Part shown: positions 53,480 through 63,737 of the stretch, piece by piece
Layout of the letters: the number at the start of each line of letters is the position of its first letter
How positions within the stretch are numbered: the first letter of the stretch is position 1
Source of the DNA: JACNIV01 sp965370415
GTDB lineage: Bacteria; Cloacimonadota; Cloacimonadia; Cloacimonadales; TCS61
Direction of reading: 5' to 3'
DNA: 64,000 nt
Assembly: GCA_965370415.1 (NCBI GenBank)
Contig: CBDUTJ010000011.1
Location: 17,603-81,602, forward strand
The notes under the pieces: model-generated
Seen by the model: the letters and a program-made list of their open reading frames with translations, nothing else
Told to the model about the DNA's origin: nothing
Database searches by the model: none
Position numbers and translations under genes: made by a program

Positions 53480-56400
53480 ATGAATAAAATATTTTTTATT
53501 TTTATCATATTCGCATTCTTTTCTCCTATCTATGGAATTGTTACTGAAACTGCTTCCTTTAGTGAGTTCCTGTACGGTGAGACAGAAGAATGCGAATATG
53601 ATAACTGGATATCTCATGTATCGGAAGGAATAGCTTCAGAAGACTACAATTTATATGCTCCCTGGGAAAGGCAGACCAATGGCTTCGGAGATTTTTACCT
53701 GGCAACAGGTGATACTCTTGAACTCTGGGAACAGGTTATCACTGAATTCATGGATGGTGAATATGAACTAGCCCAGAACCTTATCAACGACTACCAGTTC
53801 CCATATCAGGTAGTGGAATTCAATGATACTGATACAGGTAGAACATATTATATCCTACGTGAAATCCTGAATATGGAATACTATGATGACAACGGTACCA
53901 TTGAACCCTATGATGATGAAGCTGGTTCTTTCGATTTTGGTTGGGGACTTTTTGTATATAATCCACTGTCTTCCATGCCAATTATTGTAAACGTTGTTCA
54001 CCCCAACGATGATTTCATTGTCTCTGCTGTAGCACACAAATGTTTTGTGGAATGGGATGCAATGTTCCTTACAATATCCGGTGCTGGCAGGGAAGTGCAA
54101 TGGACAGAAGTAGGAAATTATTCTAATTCCAAATCATTAAGTGACCCATCCCGTAGAGAAGCACACGCTTATAATACGGTATACTATGCGTTCTGCGATA
54201 AAATTAGACAGGCTTTTAGTCGTAGAGAATTTTCTCCTCAAATACATAGTTACGATTGGAACAGACATGATGGCTATGCTAATTGCCAGATATCTGCAGG
54301 TTACAATAAGGGATGCCCGAACTTACCCATGCGCGATCTTTCTGATCTTCATCTGGATTTCGTTAATGCCAGTACACATATTATCCATCCTGCAAATTCA
54401 ATTGGAAATAACTCTATAGTATATCTCAATGACTTTTATGCTGTAAATTACGATATCTATGATTTTCTCTTTTACTCTGAAACGGGACGTGTTTATCCGG
54501 TGAATAATCAACTTGATCTGGAAGGGTATTCTCAAAACAAACAGATGTTATATACTTTCGACAGTTGGAATAGATATGATGTTTTTGAACCTTTTTTTCA
54601 CTTTGAAATGGATGAGCTGCCCAACTGTTATCCGGAAAATGAAGAAGAGTACAAACTGTTTTACGGATTCGATCCGGATACTGGTTTTTTTGATATGACA
54701 CATCTTTTCGACCGCACTCTGGAATTCTATGCTCCGTGGTTAGATGCAATGACCGAGATATTACCGGAAACGATTGAACTGGATGATCAACTTATTCCCA
54801 ATATCCCGCAAAATTTTTTCATAACAGATCAAACGTTTAACAGCATTGCTTTAAATTGGGAACCGATCTCCTGCTATGATTTTTATACTTATGAAATCCT
54901 TTATGCAGATGAACCCATCACCGGTATGAACTATTCTGTATACAACAGAAATGACAACTCACTTTTAGCCAGCCCCCGGGAAGTCTCGGCTGAAATCAAC
55001 AACTTAACTTTGAATACTCAATATTATTTTAAGATTAGAGTTTTGGATTATAATGATAATTATTCTCCTTTATCGGAAGAGATATCTGCTTATACTGCAC
55101 CTGTAATTATTGATGAATTTGCTGCTTTTGGAAATGATGATTATACTCTACTGGAATGGACAGTATTACAACAGGACGGAAATCAAGGCTTCAACGTTTA
55201 TCGTCGCACCAGTGAAGGTGAATACATATTAATAGATAGCTGGCAGACAAATCCCGGATTACAAGGATCATCCCAGCCAAATACCGAGTACCAATATATT
55301 GATAATGGTGTTGATAATGAACAATATTATTATTATCAATTATCATCAGTAAACAGCATTGACACGGAGTTTTTTCACGATGATATTGTTTATTGTTATC
55401 CGGCTGCTGTATTTGAATTGTATATTTCTAGCCAGAACATCACAATTACAGACACTATTGCTTTTTCCAAGAACCCCTTTGCAACCGATAACTTTGATTA
55501 TTATTATGATATAGAAAAAAGTGACCCGCCTTCATTTGACTTTGTTTATGCTGCTTTTTATGAAGAAGAATGGCAATCGAGAAACATGTACCTGGCAAAA
55601 GAAACTCATGGTGATTTTAACCCTGATGACTATTACAAAACCTGGGAATTGCATATTACTTCCGACCAATTTTCTGAACTCTTTGAGATTTCCCTTTCAC
55701 CCGATTATTACCCTGAGTACGGTAAACTATACATCGAGGATAACCAGACAGGAGAGTTTGTGAAATTAACAGACAGCAACATGTATTTCACTATTAATAG
55801 TTCGACTCCGCTTTTTTTCACACTGTATTGGGGAGATCTCAAACCAGAAGTTGTTTTTTCCTATAACGTAAACCAGATTTATAAAAGTGGTGAAGAAATA
55901 AATATCAATTGGACACTGAGTTATGTAAACCTTGTGGAATTTCTCAACATTTCCATACAAAATGATGAAGATAGTATTCTTGTTGCTTCACAAGTAGATC
56001 CAGGCACAAATCATATTACATGGACAGTTCCCGATGACATAACCTTACATAACGGTAAAGTATATATAGATGTTCTCACTTTCGATAATGAAATAGTTCG
56101 GGCAATATCAAATTACAGCTTGGGAATTGTACCGGAAACTAATACCATTTCCTGGGATGAGGGTTGGCAAATGGTAGCTAATCCGTGGGTCCTGGAGTTT
56201 AATTTACCGGTCCAACATGTGTTTGGTCCTGATGCTGAATTGTATATTACTTTACCTCAAAACCAATATCAATCAGTTAACCAGTTTGAGTTCGAACAGG
56301 GTTATTGGCTTTATACGCCTACAGCAGGAGAATATTCCAATAGTGGAGATATTCAGGAAACAACTTACGAAATTCCCATGTCTCAGGGATGGAACTTGCT

Positions 56401-57412
56401 TCCAAATCCACATCTCTGCAGTTATCAACCCAAAGATCTACTGTTTGATTATGACGGAAATGTTCATAGTTTCAGCTATATGTACAATCATCAACTTATC
56501 TCCTACGCCTTCTTCCAATATGAAGACTCAAGTTATAAAAATGCAGAAATAATTGATGCGACCAGTTCATTCTATGTTTATGCTAATGTTGATTCTTTTG
56601 AGACTCTATCCTGTAAATTTACACCCTACTATTCAGCTTACTATAATCCCGGATATGAAAAAGATTGGATTTTGAATTTCACTGCCAGCCAATTTGATTC
56701 GGATAAAATGACCTTGGGGGTTTCAAGATTTGCTTCCAATGATTTTGATTTTAAAATGGATTTGCCGGAACCACCGCATAAACCTTTTGAGGAAGGTATC
56801 GAACTATATTTTCCAAAAGATCTATCCATTGATACTCTTTTCATTTATGATAGACTGCATCAGGAAATAAAATTACCAATGAGTGCAACCTTGCCCGAAG
56901 TCAAAACATGGGATTTTGCACTTAAAATCAACCTGCCGGATGCAGTTATTTTGGAAATGGATTTGAGCGAACTTCCCAATGGTTATCATGCCAGCATCAG
57001 CATAGATGGCAATAGCTGGAACGAACTGGTAAGCGGAAATTATATTTATTCGTTTTCTCCCACACAGATCGACACCCTGCAAGGACAAATAACTATCACA
57101 AATGAATTGTGGACTTCTACTGAAGAAATCGTGACCTTCAGATCTGAACTGATCAATTATCCAAACCCATTTAATCCTGCTACGAATATTCGCTTCAACA
57201 TCGCTTCCGAATCGGATGTGGAACTTTCTATCTATAATATAAGAGGTCAGAAAGTACGAACTCTCTGCAAACAAAAACTGGAAAGCGGAAATTACGAATA
57301 CACCTGGAAAGGACGTGATAATTCCAATAAAGTGGTAGCTTCAGGTATTTATTTTATCCGGTTGAAAACTAACGACAGTAAAAGAATTCGAAAGATATTA
57401 CTGTTGAAATAA
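53480..57412 (+). CDS. Large secreted protein of unknown function with fibronectin domain and sorting tail
   Basis: About 1310 residues. The start at 53480 is preferred to the ATG at 53465 because the signal peptide begins there (MNKIFFIFIIFAFFSPIYG). The N-terminal ~450 residues are not recognised; they contain Asp/His/Cys-rich blocks such as VVHPNDDFIVSAVAHKCFVE and SYDWNRHDGYANCQISAG, so an enzymatic role is possible. A fibronectin type III domain (about 455-555: FFITDQTFNSIALNWEPIS), several Ig-like units and the sorting tail (NYPNPFNPATNIRFNI to RKILLLK) follow. It is the only plus-strand protein gene beyond 12159. Confidence 0.8.
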   Translation: MNKIFFIFIIFAFFSPIYGIVTETASFSEFLYGETEECEYDNWISHVSEGIASEDYNLYAPWERQTNGFGDFYLATGDTLELWEQVITEFMDGEYELAQNLINDYQFPYQVVEFNDTDTGRTYYILREILNMEYYDDNGTIEPYDDEAGSFDFGWGLFVYNPLSSMPIIVNVVHPNDDFIVSAVAHKCFVEWDAMFLTISGAGREVQWTEVGNYSNSKSLSDPSRREAHAYNTVYYAFCDKIRQAFSRREFSPQIHSYDWNRHDGYANCQISAGYNKGCPNLPMRDLSDLHLDFVNASTHIIHPANSIGNNSIVYLNDFYAVNYDIYDFLFYSETGRVYPVNNQLDLEGYSQNKQMLYTFDSWNRYDVFEPFFHFEMDELPNCYPENEEEYKLFYGFDPDTGFFDMTHLFDRTLEFYAPWLDAMTEILPETIELDDQLIPNIPQNFFITDQTFNSIALNWEPISCYDFYTYEILYADEPITGMNYSVYNRNDNSLLASPREVSAEINNLTLNTQYYFKIRVLDYNDNYSPLSEEISAYTAPVIIDEFAAFGNDDYTLLEWTVLQQDGNQGFNVYRRTSEGEYILIDSWQTNPGLQGSSQPNTEYQYIDNGVDNEQYYYYQLSSVNSIDTEFFHDDIVYCYPAAVFELYISSQNITITDTIAFSKNPFATDNFDYYYDIEKSDPPSFDFVYAAFYEEEWQSRNMYLAKETHGDFNPDDYYKTWELHITSDQFSELFEISLSPDYYPEYGKLYIEDNQTGEFVKLTDSNMYFTINSSTPLFFTLYWGDLKPEVVFSYNVNQIYKSGEEININWTLSYVNLVEFLNISIQNDEDSILVASQVDPGTNHITWTVPDDITLHNGKVYIDVLTFDNEIVRAISNYSLGIVPETNTISWDEGWQMVANPWVLEFNLPVQHVFGPDAELYITLPQNQYQSVNQFEFEQGYWLYTPTAGEYSNSGDIQETTYEIPMSQGWNLLPNPHLCSYQPKDLLFDYDGNVHSFSYMYNHQLISYAFFQYEDSSYKNAEIIDATSSFYVYANVDSFETLSCKFTPYYSAYYNPGYEKDWILNFTASQFDSDKMTLGVSRFASNDFDFKMDLPEPPHKPFEEGIELYFPKDLSIDTLFIYDRLHQEIKLPMSATLPEVKTWDFALKINLPDAVILEMDLSELPNGYHASISIDGNSWNELVSGNYIYSFSPTQIDTLQGQITITNELWTSTEEIVTFRSELINYPNPFNPATNIRFNIASESDVELSIYNIRGQKVRTLCKQKLESGNYEYTWKGRDNSNKVVASGIYFIRLKTNDSKRIRKILLLK

Positions 57413-57427
57413 GTTTTTTTTATTTAG

Positions 57428-57452
57428 AAAAAAGCCCCGAAAATCTCGGGGC
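57428..57452 (-). terminator. Terminator between convergent secreted-protein genes
   Basis: Stem GCCCCGA/TCGGGGC around a 5-nt loop. On the minus strand TTTTTT follows; on the plus strand the tail is weaker (TTCTATAT). It serves chiefly the minus-strand gene and possibly both. Confidence 0.85.
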
Positions 57453-57474
57453 TTCTATATAAGAAAAAATCAGA

Positions 57475-58500
57475 CTATTTAAGTAAGATCATCTTCTTTA
57501 CAGAAGTATAATGATAAGTTTTCATTTTATAGAAATATATACCGCTGGAAACGGATGCATTTTTATTATCAGTACCATTCCACATAACTGTATGTTCACC
57601 GGCTGAAAGAACCTCGTTCACCAGTGTTTTAATTTTCTGTCCTTTGTTGTTATAAACAATAATTTCAATGTTGCTTTCTTCAGGATTAGAAAATGAAATA
57701 GTTGTAGAAGGATTAAATGGATTGGGGTAATTATTCCCTAACTGTGTCAACAAAGGTATTTCAACATTTTCTGTATTTACGGTCGTGAAGAAATTCAAGT
57801 ATTGCATCATCATATTGGTTTTTGTATTAATTCCTGTGCCATCTACAGTGGCACCGAAATAGGCGGAAGCAGTGATAGTTCTATATAAACCGGAATCATA
57901 AGATACCGCACGGATGTTTTCATCTTGTGATTCCATCAGGGCAATACCATCACCAACATCCAGTTCATCAATTCCATAATCTGCATTTGACCCGTAAAGA
58001 TAATTAAATGAGTAACCAGCCATCAGGTTACTGTCAATTCCGTTTACAGTTACAATGCCATTATAACCAACAGCCATTTGAGAATTAACACTTAAACCCA
58101 GGTATGGATAAAGGTCAGGATGGGAATCACTTCCCACGTTAGCACCTTCTATATAAACCGCTTTTCCGAAATTCAGAAAATCTATGATCTTCTGTGCATC
58201 ATCAGATCCGACTGGACCTGGAGGTGTCCAACCTCAACCTTCACACCAGGGGCCGAGTATAGCAAAAAGAATATCATAATTAGAAATATCATCTGGAAGT
58301 ACTGTATCAATTACAGCTGTTATACCGTTTTCCGTTAATGCGTTCATAATAGCATATTCCAACCCAACATATGTCCACGGATCTTCAGGATTCATGATAG
58401 TGTTTCCATCATCTCTATCCCAGATAAAAACACTCTGTGCCGAAAGAATTACAGTTCCTAAAAGCATAATTAAGAGCAAACATACTACTCTTCTTTCCAT
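57475..58500 (-). pseudogene. Secreted protein with sorting tail, interrupted by an in-frame UGA (nonsense or recoded)
   Basis: One reading frame runs from the ATG at 58500 (GAGG 5 nt upstream; signal peptide MERRVVCLLLIMLLGTVILS) to the stop at 57475, interrupted by a single TGA at 58234-58236. The codons on both sides keep the same frame, with no indel: DILFAILGPWCEG, then UGA, then GWTPPGPVGSDDAQKIIDFL and VYIEGANVGSD, before the sorting tail (NYPNPFNPSTTISFSN to KMILLK). The ~340-residue product resembles the Rossmann-like (DUF/GATase-type) surface proteins of this group; the family name is uncertain. The UGA is either a mutation making a pseudogene or a recoded codon, since selA is present in the same window. 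Confidence 0.7.
58212..58236 (-). other. In-frame UGA with adjoining hairpin
   Basis: On the minus strand UGA is followed by GG and then TTGGAC-ACCTCCAG-GTCCAG, a stem of 6 pairs (one wobble) with an 8-nt loop. Bacterial SECIS elements are hairpins in the coding sequence just after UGA, but usually begin further downstream and have a specific loop. This is therefore a candidate only. Confidence 0.3.
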
Positions 58501-58601
58501 ATTAACCTCAAATACAAATTTTTATTTGATAGATGCAATAATTATACCAATTGAATTAAAAAAACATCAGAAAGGCGAGTATTTTTTATCGTAAATCCAA
58601 T

Positions 58602-60698
58602 TTATTTTAAAAGGATCATCTTCTTTGTAGAAGTATAATTATCTGTTTTCATTTTATAGAAGTAAATCCCAGATGCAACCGGTTTATTGTTTTCGTCGGT
58701 ACCGTTCCACACCACACTGTATTCACTCGTTCCCAAACCCCTGTTTGGGAATGTGAATACTTTAACTTTCTGCCCTTTCACATTGTAAATGTCTATAGTC
58801 ACAAACGAGAGCGTTTGTGCTACTGAAAAAGAAATTGTTGTAGTAGGGTTGAAGGGATTTGGATAGTTGGAAAGATTAAAGTCATTCGCTAATGGAATTA
58901 TTATATTTTCTTCAACATCTACTATTTGAGTCATGGAAATTGCTATTTGCGTAAACTGCCCTTCAAAAACTTCTACCTGGTATTCGATTACATCTTCATA
59001 AAACACGCGCTCTGCATAAACATCGTAAATACCGGCAGGTAGTTTGCATTGAAAATTACCCAGGCTATCTGAAAAAGTAAATTCACCTGGCTGGTTGTTA
59101 ATTTTTAGAAGAACATAATCTACCGGATTACCGGTTACAGGATTGTATGTGTAACCCTCGATGCCTCCAAAAGTAGGTGAATTATATTCATAAGGACCAA
59201 TATCAATGATTGATGTTCCGTTATTATCACCATCCCAGACTCTATGATTGTAATCCATATCAAATGGATAATAATAACCCAGAGTATCGAACCCTGCATC
59301 TATTGCCAGGCTGCCTTCGATCAGATGAAAATCTCCATTTTGGATATCCTCAAAAAGCGTTTGTGCCTGCAATGAATCTACCCAGATGTTGCCACCACCA
59401 TCGATTAATGGGTATTCTAACGGGAAATCGATTATGCAGTTGCGGAACGTATCTGTACCATGTAGAACTGGTGACCAAAATAATTCTTCGTTTTGTAGTA
59501 TAATACAATTTGTATGCAAAGTATCATTATTATCATAAAAAGCTGTTTCGTTATTAAAAAATATATTCCCGAGATTATGAATGAAATATCCTGAAAATGC
59601 GCAACTTGACCCATTGTAATTCATTACTATATTATTATAATAATCAATATTAACACCGATAAAAACAAGACCTTCGTCAATTCTATTGTTAAATATTTTT
59701 CCAAATGAATTAAAACCAGTATCAAGATCACACTCCTCAAAATAATTATCCGAAATCTCCACATAGCCTTCATGTATTTCAATTCCATTATAATTGCAGA
59801 AAAACCGGTTGCTCTTGATATATAAAGAATCTCCAAGCCCTCCTCCATCAATTCCTTCATAACAATCTATGAAATGATTCTTAAAAAAATATGAAGGCTT
59901 TGTAATACCATTTCCTGCATGTAATCCATCATCACTAAACTGATTATAAACTGCATATAATGGAGCACGATGATTCATAATATAATTATAAGACACATCT
60001 TCATTAAATTCATTATGCGCAACCAAAATTACATCCGGATAAGATGTCGCTGCAATACTGATACTTATTCCACCTTTTAGATTATATCCAATATAAGAAG
60101 GTGAAAAATGCTCCACATTAAAAAAATTATTATCTTTTATTAGAACTTGCTGTGGAAATCCTTCTATGTGTATTCCACAGAGATTATCCACAAATTCACA
60201 GTGTTCTATAATAACTTCTTCATTATAGGTACTAATAGCCCCGTATGGTATTATACCAAGTACGATTATCAGATAAGCTGCATATTCAAATCTGCAATTT
60301 TTAAAACTACATCTATCAGCATCTTCTGTTATATAGATGATACCCCAATGATAGTATAAAGAGTCCTGAATACGGGTGAATATGATCGGTTCTTCTTCCG
60401 TTCCTTCGGCAACTAATTTACCATCAACCTGGATCATTTTAGCAATGTTTGCTCCATTATAATAGACAAAATTAGCCATTGTCTCTTCAGTTTCCAGTAA
60501 AGTAGAATTAAGTTTCACCTCCGTACCCGGCAAAATGGTCAATGTAATATCATCATCCACGTAAACATCGTCGATCACTAGGTAAGGATTATTATCCGGA
60601 GACCAGGTTGTGTCTTCGGTCAGGTGACCTTCGACCTCTATCGAGGAAAGATTAAAGATAAAAAGAATAAAAATTAAAAAGAAAATATTTTTTTTCAT
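58602..60698 (-). CDS. Secreted right-handed beta-helix protein with sorting tail
   Basis: About 698 residues. The signal peptide starts at the ATG at 60698 (MKKNIFFLIFILFIFNLSSI), preceded by GAGGTGG; an ATG 21 bp upstream lacks sense as a signal start. A long region (about 30-480) shows repeated N/D-turn beta-helix rungs (for example EHCEFVDNLCGIHIEG, IKSNRFFCNYNGIEIHEG). A carboxypeptidase-regulatory-like domain (about 505-590) and the sorting tail (NYPNPFNPTTTISFSV to KMILLK) follow. It may bind or act on polysaccharide, but no catalytic residues are evident. Confidence 0.82.
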   Translation of the reverse strand: MKKNIFFLIFILFIFNLSSIEVEGHLTEDTTWSPDNNPYLVIDDVYVDDDITLTILPGTEVKLNSTLLETEETMANFVYYNGANIAKMIQVDGKLVAEGTEEEPIIFTRIQDSLYYHWGIIYITEDADRCSFKNCRFEYAAYLIIVLGIIPYGAISTYNEEVIIEHCEFVDNLCGIHIEGFPQQVLIKDNNFFNVEHFSPSYIGYNLKGGISISIAATSYPDVILVAHNEFNEDVSYNYIMNHRAPLYAVYNQFSDDGLHAGNGITKPSYFFKNHFIDCYEGIDGGGLGDSLYIKSNRFFCNYNGIEIHEGYVEISDNYFEECDLDTGFNSFGKIFNNRIDEGLVFIGVNIDYYNNIVMNYNGSSCAFSGYFIHNLGNIFFNNETAFYDNNDTLHTNCIILQNEELFWSPVLHGTDTFRNCIIDFPLEYPLIDGGGNIWVDSLQAQTLFEDIQNGDFHLIEGSLAIDAGFDTLGYYYPFDMDYNHRVWDGDNNGTSIIDIGPYEYNSPTFGGIEGYTYNPVTGNPVDYVLLKINNQPGEFTFSDSLGNFQCKLPAGIYDVYAERVFYEDVIEYQVEVFEGQFTQIAISMTQIVDVEENIIIPLANDFNLSNYPNPFNPTTTISFSVAQTLSFVTIDIYNVKGQKVKVFTFPNRGLGTSEYSVVWNGTDENNKPVASGIYFYKMKTDNYTSTKKMILLK

Positions 60699-60773
60699 TA
60701 TTACACCACCTCGTCCCAACCTAAATAGCGGATCATTTTAGGTATAATGTTGATTTAAAGTACCTCGATGTAA

Positions 60774-62138
60774 TTACAGCGGCAATCCCAGGTATTTCAT
60801 TTTTCTGTACAATGTTTTCCTGTTTATGTTCAATAAAGTTGCAGCCTTACTTTTATTACCACCCATTTTTTCAATCGCTTTCAATATCAGCTCTTTTTCT
60901 ACGTTTCTAATGACATTATCAAAAGTTGCCCCCTTAGCAATTTCAGACAATAGAATGGAATTTTCATTTTCAGCGTCTTCTTTTATAGAGATATCTACAG
61001 GTGTAATATATTCAGATTCAGAGAGCAGAGTAGCCCTGCGAATTTTATGCTTTAATTCTCTTATATTTCCAGGCCAGGAATATTCCAGCAGAAGTTTCAT
61101 TGCATCTGCTGAAAAGTTTTTGATACTTTTTCCCAGCTCATCGTTTGCTTCTTTCAGAAACTCACGAGCCAGAATTGGAATATCTTCTTTACGCTCTTTT
61201 AAAAGCGGTAGATTAATCTCAAATTCATTTATCCTGTGAAATAGATCCTCTCTGAAATTACCATTAGCTATCTCTTCTTCAAAGACAAGATTGGAAGTAG
61301 TTATTACTCGAACATCAATATTAATCGGTTTCTTACCGCCAATATGATATATTGTTCTTTCTTCCAGGGCACGTAGTAATTTTACCTGTCCTTCCAGGGG
61401 GAGATTTGTTATTTCATCCAGAAGAAGTGTTCCTTCATTCGCTTCTTCGAATTTTCCCTTTTTTGTGTTATTGGCACCTGTAAACGCACCTCTTTCATAA
61501 CCGAATAATTCACTTTCCACAAGTGTATCCGGAATAGCTCCGCAATCCACAGCTATAAATGGCTTCTCCTTACGGTCACTTCGCTGATGAATAATGTTTG
61601 CCACAACTTCCTTACCTGTACCACTTTTCCCCTGAATTATTACGCTCATATTGGTAGGTGCTATCAAATCGATCTGTTTTAAAACTTTTATTATGGTCGG
61701 ACTTTGTCCTAATTCATTAACAATGATACGGTCTGTTCGTAACTGGTTTTTCAGTTTTTCCACTTCCTTGCTTAAAGAATGGGTTTTCAAAGCTTTCTTA
61801 ATAGTAAGAATAAGATCGTCATTATCGAAAGGTTTTGTAATGTAATCATAAGCCCCCAATTTCATGGCTCTTACAGCATCTTTCACATCGCCGTAAGCAG
61901 TAATCATGATCACTAAAATTTCTTTATTTATCTTACGCAATTCTTCGAAAACTTCCATACCATGCATACCGGGTAATTTCATATCGAGCAGCACAAGATC
62001 GGGCTCTTTCTTTTTACTTTCCTGAATTGCACGTGCACCATTTCCAACAGATATTATTTTATATCCTTCTTCCCTCAAAATATTAGAAAGCAGGAATTGC
62101 ATATCCTTATTGTCTTCAACTATCAAGATAGATTCCAT
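60774..62138 (-). CDS. NtrC-family sigma54-dependent response regulator
   Basis: 454 residues: receiver (VEDN, phosphoacceptor in VLLDMKLPGM, KPF), AAA+ domain with Walker A GKSGTGKE, canonical GAFTGA (RGAFTGANN), Walker B LLLDEIT, and a C-terminal FIS-type helix-turn-helix (KSKAATLLNINRKTLYRKM). AAGGAT precedes the ATG. It follows the REC-PAS kinase by 9 bp, which makes that kinase its likely partner. It differs from the regulator at 3222 in the sigma54 loop. Confidence 0.94.
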   Translation of the reverse strand: MESILIVEDNKDMQFLLSNILREEGYKIISVGNGARAIQESKKKEPDLVLLDMKLPGMHGMEVFEELRKINKEILVIMITAYGDVKDAVRAMKLGAYDYITKPFDNDDLILTIKKALKTHSLSKEVEKLKNQLRTDRIIVNELGQSPTIIKVLKQIDLIAPTNMSVIIQGKSGTGKEVVANIIHQRSDRKEKPFIAVDCGAIPDTLVESELFGYERGAFTGANNTKKGKFEEANEGTLLLDEITNLPLEGQVKLLRALEERTIYHIGGKKPINIDVRVITTSNLVFEEEIANGNFREDLFHRINEFEINLPLLKERKEDIPILAREFLKEANDELGKSIKNFSADAMKLLLEYSWPGNIRELKHKIRRATLLSESEYITPVDISIKEDAENENSILLSEIAKGATFDNVIRNVEKELILKAIEKMGGNKSKAATLLNINRKTLYRKMKYLGLPL

Positions 62139-62147
62139 GATTAATCC

Positions 62148-63575
62148 TTATTTATTTATTAAAATAGGTAAATATAATGAAATGTCTGTTCCTTTACCTA
62201 CTGTGCTTTCAATATCAATTTTTCCATTGTGGGCATTTATAATCTGATATACAAGGGAAAGTCCCAGACCTGTTCCATCATCTTTTGTTGTAAAGAACGG
62301 ATCGAAGATTTTCTGCAGATTTTCCTGTTCGATGCCAATGCCAGTATCAGAAAAAGCTATCACTATTTCCTTCTCTTCGGTATAGGTTTTTATGGTGAGT
62401 GTGCCACCGCCGGGCATTGCTTCTTTCGCATTTAAAATAAGATTAAGAAATGATTGTTCCAACCATTTCTCATCAAACATTATTTGTGGTAAATCTGAAG
62501 TGAAATCTTCTTTTAATTGCACACCATCTTTTTCACAACGGTTTTTTACTAACCCGATGGCATTGTTGAGTACTTTGGTGATAGAATTCTTTTCCAGTTT
62601 GATCTCCCGTGGAGTAGCAAAATCCAACAATCCCTTGATAATATTATTCGCATTATCGGAATTTCGCTGAATGATCTCGAGAAACTGCTTGATCTGCTGG
62701 GGTGGATCGTATTTGCTCAGGCAGAATTGTATCGAGGAGCTGATGTTACCCAGCGGATTCCTGATCTCATGAGCGATACCGGCAGCTAACTGTCCCACTC
62801 CTGCCAATCTTTCAGCTCTCAGCAAATGTTTTTCCATTTTTTTATGCTCGGTAATATTCCTTAGTGATGCAACTATTCTGGAAGATTTGTCATCTTTTAA
62901 TAACCTGGAAGTTATGGAACCAATAACATCTTTACCACTTTTATCTTTAAAATTTATTTCGAAGTCACAGACTTTATTTTTCCTAAGCAGAGTACCATAG
63001 AATTCCTGCCATTTTTCTTTATCCGTAAACAGATCATAAATAGATTTTCCAATCAGATCCTCTTTTTCATGTTCCGTAATGGATTTTATTGAAGGGCTTA
63101 TTTCAAGTATATTTCCATTCATATCTACTTCAAAAAAAACATCCTGTATATTCTCAAATATATCTTTATATTTTTCTTTACTTTTTTTTAGTTCCAGTTC
63201 GATTTCATGTTTATAGAATGCCATCTCCAGTGTTGCTTTTAATTCCCGCTCAATAAATGGTTTTATCAGATATCCGAAAGGTTCAGACATTTTTGCGCTT
63301 TGTAATGTCTGATCATTTGCATAAGCAGTTAGAAAAACAATTGGAATACCTAAACTGCTGTGTATTTTCTCTGCAGCTTCCAGACCATCCATTCCTTTTT
63401 CCAACATGATATCCATTAAGACAAGATCGGGATGAGACTTGGTAGCCGATTCAATTGCATCTTCTCCTGAATGAACTACATTAACTACAGCATATCCGCA
63501 AGATTCCACTGCATGTCGAATATCCTGTGCAACTATCATCTCATCTTCAACTATCAGAACCCGTTTCTTCTTCAA
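62148..63575 (-). CDS. Receiver-PAS-histidine kinase, soluble
   Basis: 475 residues: receiver (VEDE, phosphoacceptor in LVLMDIMLEKGMDG, KPF), PAS domain (about 132-250), HisKA with the phosphorylated His in GIAHEIRNPLGNIS and HATPase_c with NLILNAKEAM, DTGIGI and GTGLGLSLV. There is no membrane helix. The receiver is close in sequence to that of the HD-GYP regulator at 32104 (IVEDExIVAxDIRxxVxxC), suggesting a shared origin. The start codon is TTG with AAGGAAG 6 nt upstream. The UTR up to 63671 shows no gene. Confidence 0.92.
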   Translation of the reverse strand: MKKKRVLIVEDEMIVAQDIRHAVESCGYAVVNVVHSGEDAIESATKSHPDLVLMDIMLEKGMDGLEAAEKIHSSLGIPIVFLTAYANDQTLQSAKMSEPFGYLIKPFIERELKATLEMAFYKHEIELELKKSKEKYKDIFENIQDVFFEVDMNGNILEISPSIKSITEHEKEDLIGKSIYDLFTDKEKWQEFYGTLLRKNKVCDFEINFKDKSGKDVIGSITSRLLKDDKSSRIVASLRNITEHKKMEKHLLRAERLAGVGQLAAGIAHEIRNPLGNISSSIQFCLSKYDPPQQIKQFLEIIQRNSDNANNIIKGLLDFATPREIKLEKNSITKVLNNAIGLVKNRCEKDGVQLKEDFTSDLPQIMFDEKWLEQSFLNLILNAKEAMPGGGTLTIKTYTEEKEIVIAFSDTGIGIEQENLQKIFDPFFTTKDDGTGLGLSLVYQIINAHNGKIDIESTVGKGTDISLYLPILINK

Positions 63576-63671
63576 TACTATCTTCCTTTTTTATAACTTC
63601 ATTTATAAAATTATAAATATAAGTATTCAAGTGCTCTGTCAAGAATTTTGAATTTCTACATTTATGCAATC

Positions 63672-63696
63672 AAAAAAAGCCCCGCCAAAACGGGGC
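63672..63696 (-). terminator. Terminator of the truncated sorting-tail gene
   Basis: Stem GCCCCG/CGGGGC with a 6-nt loop. On the minus strand seven T follow. It lies downstream of the partial gene that enters the window from the right edge. Confidence 0.85.
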
Positions 63697-63737
63697 TTTG
63701 ATATGTAATTAATCTATTTCGAAAAGAAAAGTTACCA

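Noticed and set aside
57475..58137. Independent gene starting MGSDSHPDLYPYLG
   Set aside because: It has no signal peptide or ribosome site and continues in frame with the upstream signal-peptide segment; it is the second half of one interrupted gene.
57475..58500. Genetic code with UGA = Trp
   Set aside because: UGA ends other genes here at conserved ATGA overlaps, and those proteins stop at normal family lengths.
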